Source: Planctomycetaceae bacterium (GTDB lineage: Bacteria; Planctomycetota; Planctomycetia; Pirellulales; Pirellulaceae). Taken from it: 64,000 nucleotides of DNA. The DNA is taken from positions 1 through 64,000 of the forward strand of contig JACKHM010000005.1 in assembly GCA_020638995.1 (NCBI GenBank), given 5' to 3'. Below the pieces are notes generated by a model. It did no database searches. It saw nothing but the letters and a program-made list of their open reading frames with translations, and was not told the origin of the DNA. The number at the start of each line of letters is the position of its first letter. Within the stretch, counting starts at the first letter, position 1. Below are positions 59,707-64,000 of the stretch, piece by piece. The translations under genes and the position numbers were made by a program.

Positions 59707-60933
59707 TTAGGCGGCAGTTGCGGGTCTACACTTCACGTTTGGGCGGAAGGGATTGCCTGGGCGCGAATGCATGTGACGTTTCAGGCGGTCATCGTCCGAG
59801 AGGGCGGCTGTCCTAATTTGCAAGATGGCTTCGGCGGGTGGGCCGTCATCCCAGAACTTTTCGCTCCCTTTCACCCGGTAACCAACCTCTTTGACGAGCG
59901 ATTCCATGTGGGCAGAAGTCATTGGTAACCCCTCGCGCCGATATCGAGGATAGTCCATCCTGGATTGGTTGTTGCCGAAGTAGGTTACGGCCTCGGCGAG
60001 CACACGACGAGGATCGCTCTCCTCGCAGTCTTGAGGCGGGGCGCCGATTTGTTGTTGCTCGCGATGCATTTCCTCCAACATTTTCTCGACGCATCCCTGC
60101 CAACAGTAAGAAGCCCAGCGAACGTAAGTCTCCCAGGTATCATCGGAATTCTCTCCGACGGCCTTCGCCGCTTCATGAACTCTTTCCATGGCGTGTGGAA
60201 AATCGAGGATCGCTGTAAATGTAGGGAAGTGTCGTTTCTGAATGGTCCAGTTGTAAGCCAGCCCGTCGCCCACGAAGGCTCTTTTCTGTGCCTGGAAGAA
60301 GCCTCGCGATTCGGCTTCGGCCTCCATCATTCTGCCGAACGAATCACTACCGCAAAGCGAACTCAAACAAGTGCGAAACAACCGTTCTGGACGCCACGAA
60401 CGCAGGTCGGACTTGGGAGCTGCTAAAGGGTCGAAATCTCCTTCGTTGGCGACGCCGGAAAGCAGTTGTTTCATATACCGACGATCTGCAAAACAACTCG
60501 GCAAGTCGGGGTGAGGATCGTCCTCAAACTGCACGCCAGTCATACGCATGAATAAAGCATTTTTGGTTTCTCTCCAGTGTGGTTGCTGCACACCATTCGG
60601 GCCGCCATGAAATCGCGTTTGCATCCGACCTCCATCCAAGCTAACACCTGCCAAGGGAATCGGTGTCGTTGGTGCGGTGGGCACACGCGGCAGCGGCTGA
60701 TTGAAGTGCGTTGCGGTCCGCGTATCCCGTTCCTCTTCCAGTTCGCCACCGATCCAGACTACGAGATTTCGAAGATGCCTAGCCGAGATCGAGATTTCGG
60801 CCGTATCCTGGAGCGCCGCAGCCGCCAACTCGTAGGCCGGATGGCGTGCAACACAAAGCATGGCCTTCTCTAGCACTTTGGGGCTGTAGGATCGGCTATC
60901 AATCCGCAACGTGATGCGTTGAGGGAAAAAAAT
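59707..60933 (-). CDS. ISKra4-like transposase, second reading frame (catalytic part)
   Basis: The frame is open from 61119, but the transposase text begins around the T7 run near 60933, where it continues the protein started in the first frame (IFFPQRITLRIDSRSYSPKVLEKAML). About 408 residues. Recognisable features are AGVSLDGGRMQTR (a DDE-type first Asp region), FVGDGLAYNWTIQKRHF (second Asp), and a C-terminal end with YPRYRREGLPMTSAHMESLVKEV, VKGSEKFWDDGPPAEAILQIRTA. The stop TAA falls inside the imperfect part of the left inverted repeat. It needs a frame change to be joined with the first frame. Confidence 0.88.
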   Translation of the reverse strand: MFFPQRITLRIDSRSYSPKVLEKAMLCVARHPAYELAAAALQDTAEISISARHLRNLVVWIGGELEEERDTRTATHFNQPLPRVPTAPTTPIPLAGVSLDGGRMQTRFHGGPNGVQQPHWRETKNALFMRMTGVQFEDDPHPDLPSCFADRRYMKQLLSGVANEGDFDPLAAPKSDLRSWRPERLFRTCLSSLCGSDSFGRMMEAEAESRGFFQAQKRAFVGDGLAYNWTIQKRHFPTFTAILDFPHAMERVHEAAKAVGENSDDTWETYVRWASYCWQGCVEKMLEEMHREQQQIGAPPQDCEESDPRRVLAEAVTYFGNNQSRMDYPRYRREGLPMTSAHMESLVKEVGYRVKGSEKFWDDGPPAEAILQIRTAALSDDDRLKRHMHSRPGNPFRPNVKCRPATAA

Positions 60934-61285
60934 CTCGGTGACAAACCGAGCAATGGCAAACCGGTTCGTGAAGCGGCACGTTGCCGTCACAGGTCTGAAG
61001 ATCCCGTGTCGCTGGCGTCTCTTTGACGGGACAGTCGTTCCCGCAAGTCGGGCAGGACGCTGCTCCCCGAAAATGCGAGGCATGTTGAATCGCAAGTCGC
61101 TCATCCACCGCTCGGGCAACCATGCGACCTACCTCATGCCCAAATTCTTCGATCTCCGCAAACGTCGTATCCTTCAACGGACCGTCCGCTCCAAAGCCAC
61201 AGACCGCGAACGCGGCCACACATTCCTCGAACTTATTCTTCGCTTCTGCTGTGAGTTCCACAGGATTTCGAGCATCCTTGCTCAT
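60899..61285 (-). CDS. ISKra4-like transposase, first reading frame (N-terminal zinc-finger part)
   Basis: 128 residues from the ATG at 61285 (GAGAGGAAA upstream), preferred to earlier start codons. It has a helical domain (EAKNKFEECVAAFAVCGFGADGP, EIEEFGHEVGRMVARAVDERLA) and a zinc-finger-like region (SCPTCGNDCPVKE and PVCHCSVCHRDFFP). The frame ends 15 residues past a run of seven Ts (A7 at 60926-60932 on the plus strand), after which the second frame carries on. ISKra4 transposases start with this kind of segment. Confidence 0.85.
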   Translation of the reverse strand: MSKDARNPVELTAEAKNKFEECVAAFAVCGFGADGPLKDTTFAEIEEFGHEVGRMVARAVDERLAIQHASHFRGAASCPTCGNDCPVKETPATRDLQTCDGNVPLHEPVCHCSVCHRDFFPSTHHVAD

Positions 61286-61390
61286 GCTAGTTTCCTCTCC
61301 AAATGCGCTAGTTTCTCCAACCGACCGGAGAAGCATACCAGAGATCACTCAAATCGCTTAGCTGAACCTTCCCACCCTCACAAACACCAG

Positions 61391-61408
61391 AAGTGCGTTC
61401 CTGCACCC
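61391..61408 (-). repeat. Terminal inverted repeat, right
   Basis: Inverse of 59679-59696, all 18 bases identical. Confidence 0.92.
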
Positions 61409-61417
61409 TCGCTTCGC
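61409..61417. repeat. Right target-site duplication of the insertion sequence
   Basis: TCGCTTCGC, identical to 59670-59678. Confidence 0.85.
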
Positions 61418-61520
61418 TCTTCGTAAAGATTCGTCTGGCAGCGTGTGCCCTCATTTGCTAGAGTCCCGCCGCCGTCCAGCGACCGCACTCGCACGCGATA
61501 CTGAATTCTCGTTGCTAATC

Positions 61521-62228
61521 ATGCCACTTTTCCGAAGTAAATGCTTGCCCGTTCTTCTCCTTGGATTGTTATCTCTTGGATGCGCTGATGGTCCGTTTGG
61601 CGGATTGGCGGCGATGAACCCCTATTACCGGAGCCAATGGGAGAAGGACGAGGTCGCTGGACCGACGTTCCATACTCAATTGGCAGAACTTAGGGCGATT
61701 CGTGAGAATCCGACGGGCTTGTCACCCGACGAGCAGCGTCAACTCATTCCGACATTGGCGGATATTGTCCAAAACTCGACGAACACGGTCTTGAGGGCGG
61801 AGGCGACTTTGACGCTGGCGGAATTCCCGGCGTCGGAAACGATTCCGACACTACAGCTCGCAATTAATGACGAGGACGCGGACGTGCGGATCGCAGCGTG
61901 CCGTGCTTGGGGGCGCCGAGGTGGTCCCGAGGCTTTGGACATTCTGACCCAAACGGTGAGCAGTGACTCGGATCTTGACGTTCGACTTGCTGCCACGACG
62001 CAACTCGCAAAATTCCGGGACCAGCAATCTATCGAGGCTTTGGCCATCGCTTTGAACGACAAGGACCCCGCACTACAACATCGCGCTGTTCAGTCGCTCA
62101 AGTCGGTTTCCGGTCAAGACTATGGCGATAACGTGCCAGCATGGCGAGACTTTGTGGAAGGGCGGTCTCCAGCTTTGCCGGAACCACCAACGATCGCCGA
62201 ACGCATACGCTCGCTGAATTGGTTCTAA
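61521..62228 (+). CDS. HEAT-repeat lipoprotein
   Basis: 235 residues from the ATG at 61521, which opens a lipoprotein signal (LPVLLLGLLSLGC, lipobox Cys). The mature part begins with a conserved-looking planctomycete stretch (GGLAAMNPYYRSQWEKDE) and continues with HEAT/PBS repeats: LRAEATLTLAEFPASETIPTLQLAINDEDADVRIAACRAWGRRGG-type units (in parts), LDVRLAATTQLAKFRDQQSIEALAIALNDKDPALQHRAVQSLKS. It is anchored to a membrane and probably binds another protein. The insertion sequence ends 112 bp upstream. The next gene is 123 bp downstream. Confidence 0.85.
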   Translation: MPLFRSKCLPVLLLGLLSLGCADGPFGGLAAMNPYYRSQWEKDEVAGPTFHTQLAELRAIRENPTGLSPDEQRQLIPTLADIVQNSTNTVLRAEATLTLAEFPASETIPTLQLAINDEDADVRIAACRAWGRRGGPEALDILTQTVSSDSDLDVRLAATTQLAKFRDQQSIEALAIALNDKDPALQHRAVQSLKSVSGQDYGDNVPAWRDFVEGRSPALPEPPTIAERIRSLNWF

Positions 62229-62351
62229 GCTGAGTCACCTCTCGCGGTTTGGCAAAGGCGTGGGCAGTTGCTCTCGTGGGCCAAACGCCTTACCATGTGA
62301 GCATCGCTCCAATCTCCCTCTCGCCTCATTTGTTCGCCGATTTTCAGCTGT

Positions 62352-63287
62352 ATGAAACCGCAGCGTTTCAACGAGCAATTTGCTTCCATTTATGGTTTGG
62401 CCGTCAACCTGAGTAAGCAGGTTGACGCCGATGTGTTGCTCGTGATGCTCGACGGACCCACGGATTGGAAAGAGTTACGAGAGCGGGCGGGTAAAGAAAA
62501 AATCCTGGTCGCCGCGGATGCGGTCGAGGCGCTGGAGGGTGCCCGGGAAGCAGGTCTTGAGGTTGTCGTGCTTGGGATGCAAGAGGCTCCCGTTTTCGAG
62601 AAATTGACTCATGCTCTGCTTGAAGGGGTTGCCAATGACATCTTGGCACCTAATTCAGAGGTTATTGCGGTCTACAGTGGGTTTGAAGCCGATGCTATGG
62701 ATTCGATCAGCTTCATTCGACTTGACGAACACCTCGGTCGTCTGACCGCGCGAGATTTGCGACAAATCGAGACAAGTGTCCCGCTCGAGACCTTGAAAGT
62801 CGTTGTCGACCTCGCGGTCGAGATCGGTCGCGAAGGCCGCGAGGGAAAGCCCGTCGGGACGATGTTCGTGATCGGCGATACGCGTAAAGTTATTGCCCTC
62901 AGCCATCCGGCTGGCTTTGATCCAGTCAAAGGCTATGGCCGCAAAGAACGGTCGCTGCCGGATCCTCGCGTACGGGAGGCCATTAAGGAGATTGCACCGC
63001 TGGATGGAGCGTTCATCGTTTCTCCCGATGGCACCGTAGAGAAAGCGTGTCAAATTGTCGATGCTGATCACGTCAACTTGACGCTTTCCAAGGGGCTCGG
63101 TTCTCGCCATTGGGCTGCTGCGGCAATCAGCAAAAGTACAAATGCGATCGCGGTTGTTGTGAGCGAGTCGAATGGAACAGTGCGATTGTTTAAGGACGGC
63201 GAAGTCATCCTGCGGGTCGAGCCGTTCCGCCGAGCGATGAAGTGGAAAGATTTCGAGTACGAGCCGCCTCCATCAGCCGGCGACTAG
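62352..63287 (+). CDS. DacZ-like diadenylate cyclase (c-di-AMP synthase)
   Basis: 311 residues. The C-terminal half is a DisA_N cyclase domain: ...PLDGAFIVSPDG (DGA, 218-220) and SRHWAAAAIS (251-260, the RHx motif), with LSKGLGSRH around the ATP site. Residues 1-140 resemble a pyruvate kinase C-terminal-like domain (LLVMLDGPTDW, ILVAADAVEAL). This order, PK_C-like then DAC, is that of archaeal DacZ, rather than the DisA, CdaA or CdaS forms; no membrane helices or DNA-binding domain are present. It makes the second messenger c-di-AMP from two ATP. No phosphodiesterase or c-di-AMP receptor gene is adjacent. Confidence 0.85.
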   Translation: MKPQRFNEQFASIYGLAVNLSKQVDADVLLVMLDGPTDWKELRERAGKEKILVAADAVEALEGAREAGLEVVVLGMQEAPVFEKLTHALLEGVANDILAPNSEVIAVYSGFEADAMDSISFIRLDEHLGRLTARDLRQIETSVPLETLKVVVDLAVEIGREGREGKPVGTMFVIGDTRKVIALSHPAGFDPVKGYGRKERSLPDPRVREAIKEIAPLDGAFIVSPDGTVEKACQIVDADHVNLTLSKGLGSRHWAAAAISKSTNAIAVVVSESNGTVRLFKDGEVILRVEPFRRAMKWKDFEYEPPPSAGD

Positions 63288-63325
63288 GGACCGCGAAGCG
63301 GTCCTGCGTCGGGAGAATTGTCGTG

Positions 63326-63817
63326 ATGTCGCCAGTTGTCGTGCAAGCAGATCTGAGCAACGAAACGCACCGAAGCGGTATCGTCGAGCTGCTTGACATG
63401 TACGCCAGCGAACCACTTCAAGGTGGTAAAGCACTGAGCGATGAAGTCCGATCGCGGCTGATTTCAGGGCTTGCTGCTCAGACTAACGGTCGTTACTTCC
63501 TTGCCTTGGAAGGAGAGACTCCGGTTGGGATCGCCATTTGTTTCGTAGGATTTTCGACGTTTTGGGCGCTGCCGCTACTCAATGTTCACGATCTAGCAGT
63601 GCACCGCGATTTTCGTGGAAAAGGGTTGGGAACACTCTTGCTGACGGCGGCGGAACAGGAGGCTGTTCGTCTTGGCTGCTGTAAACTTACACTTGAAATT
63701 CAGCAGGAAAATTTCAAGGCGCGTCGGCTCTACGAGCGATTTGGATTCGGAAGCGGCGACCCGAACGGTGCGGAATCAGCGTTTATGACAAAGACGCTCG
63801 TCGAGCCGATCGCGTAA
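63326..63817 (+). CDS. GNAT-family N-acetyltransferase
   Basis: 163 residues from the ATG at 63326 (GGGAG 11 bases upstream; a GTG three bases earlier is also possible). The acetyl-CoA fold is clear: NGRYFLALEGETPVGIAICF, LNVHDLAVHRDFRGKGLGTLLLTAAEQEAV with the R/Q-x-x-G-x-G/A motif RGKGLG, CCKLTLEIQQENFKARRLYERFGF. The substrate cannot be read from the sequence. It is the gene downstream of the cyclase, 38 bp on. Confidence 0.88.
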   Translation: MSPVVVQADLSNETHRSGIVELLDMYASEPLQGGKALSDEVRSRLISGLAAQTNGRYFLALEGETPVGIAICFVGFSTFWALPLLNVHDLAVHRDFRGKGLGTLLLTAAEQEAVRLGCCKLTLEIQQENFKARRLYERFGFGSGDPNGAESAFMTKTLVEPIA

Positions 63818-63873
63818 AAGGTATTCTGCGCCTGCTTGTGGGGCGGTTCTACGGTCAGAATCCAAAACCAATG

Positions 63874-64000
63874 CTACGGCAATGCGGTTACCGATCGCGA
63901 TTTTCGGTCGTGTAATCGCTCGCGGATACGGCTCAAGATCGTGAGTAGCGCGTAAACGCAAACCATATAGCAAAACAGCACGATGTTTAGCAGCACACCC
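63874..64000 (-). CDS. Membrane protein, C-terminal end only (runs off right edge)
   Basis: In the minus frame ending at the TAG of 63876-63874, the 41 residues seen read VLLNIVLFCYMVCVYALLTIL then SRIRERLHDRKSRSVTALP. That is a transmembrane helix followed by a short basic cytoplasmic tail, the usual end of a multispanning protein. The start lies beyond position 64000. No family can be named. Confidence 0.55.
   Translation of the reverse strand, partial: GVLLNIVLFCYMVCVYALLTILSRIRERLHDRKSRSVTALP

Larger units (their letters stand above)
59679..61408 (-). mobile_element. Complete ISKra4-like insertion sequence, 1730 bp
   Basis: Both ends are defined. Left end 59679-59696 (GGGTGCAGGAACGCACTT) is perfectly repeated, inverted, at 61391-61408, and similarity extends weakly to about 27 bp. 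A perfect 9-bp direct repeat TCGCTTCGC borders both ends (59670-59678 and 61409-61417). Inside lies a transposase read on the minus strand from 61285 to 59707, in two frames. Its C-terminal text (YPRYRREGLP, VKGSEKFW, AEAILQIRTAALSDDD) is of the ISKra4 type. Intact ends and matching duplication imply a recent insertion between a helical-protein operon and a lipoprotein gene. Confidence 0.92.

Noticed and set aside
60938..61426. 162-codon plus-strand frame across the right part of the insertion sequence
   Set aside because: It is the opposite strand of the transposase N-terminal frame and crosses the inverted repeat and target site.
63776..63973. 65-codon minus-strand frame at the right edge
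   Set aside because: It overlaps the GNAT gene end and shows no pattern; the neighbouring frame gives a clean membrane-protein tail ending at 63874.

Overview
The window reads as chromosomal DNA of a member of the Planctomycetota, most likely Pirellulales-like. The evidence is the set of lineage-typical families: BBP2 and BBP7 outer-membrane barrels, a DUF1080 secreted protein, a giant VCBS-repeat surface protein with the planctomycete N-terminal LERLERREVLAA-type export motif, Ser/Thr kinases with a shared N-terminal module, secreted HEAT-repeat proteins, a redoxin/haem/copper-monooxygenase secreted enzyme, and an FHA-ABC transporter. Base composition is moderate in GC. No rRNA, tRNA or CRISPR array was recognised.

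Layout. 1-5 kb: start of a truncated VCBS surface protein, a BBP2 porin and a Ser/Thr kinase, all on the minus strand. 5.2-7.3 kb: plus-strand operon of a glutaredoxin-like protein, a DUF2064 glycosyltransferase-like protein and glycine oxidase ThiO. 7.4-10.7 kb (minus): a zinc-ribbon membrane protein, a decayed outer-membrane transporter fragment, and a coupled PqiA/PqiB-like (MCE) pair. 11.5-13.7 kb: flavoprotein plus radical SAM pair, convergent with ArfB. 14-19.4 kb: PQQ-propeller lipoprotein, TIM-barrel isomerase, TraB-like protein, BBP7 barrel. 19.5-24.2 kb (minus): a fused acyl-AMP ligase/ACP/alpha-oxoamine synthase flanked by small ORFs, then DUF1080. 24.3-33.9 kb: CehA-type metallohydrolase, leuCD, a kinase-Hsp70 fusion, a small membrane protein and thiC. 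34-37.4 kb: MFS transporter, GmhA-like SIS isomerase, ROK kinase, small Cys-containing protein. 37.6-45.6 kb: secreted small protein, HEAT protein, FHA-ABC transporter, redoxin-PHM-GAF protein, EF-P-like EfpL. 46.5-57.3 kb: a complete Wsp-like chemosensory cluster (STAS, CheW, CheR-TPR, CheW, a new secreted repeat protein, MCP with PAS, hybrid CheA-REC, CheB and a convergent response regulator). 57.6-59.5 kb: SPFH operon. 59.7-61.4 kb: an intact-ended ISKra4-like insertion sequence with 9-bp target duplication and a transposase split at a T7 run. 61.5-64 kb: HEAT lipoprotein, a DacZ-like diadenylate cyclase, a GNAT acetyltransferase and the C-terminal end of a membrane protein.

How they work together: thiO and thiC both feed thiamine synthesis although they lie 25 kb apart. 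leuC and leuD form one isomerase. The chemosensory genes form one signalling array whose output is unknown, because the response regulator has no recognised output domain. The best candidates for undescribed biology are the single-chain FAAL-ACP-oxoamine synthase, the secreted eight-repeat protein embedded in the chemosensory operon, the flavoprotein/radical SAM pair, and the redoxin-haem-copper monooxygenase-GAF chain. All functional statements come from reading motifs by eye; no database search was run.
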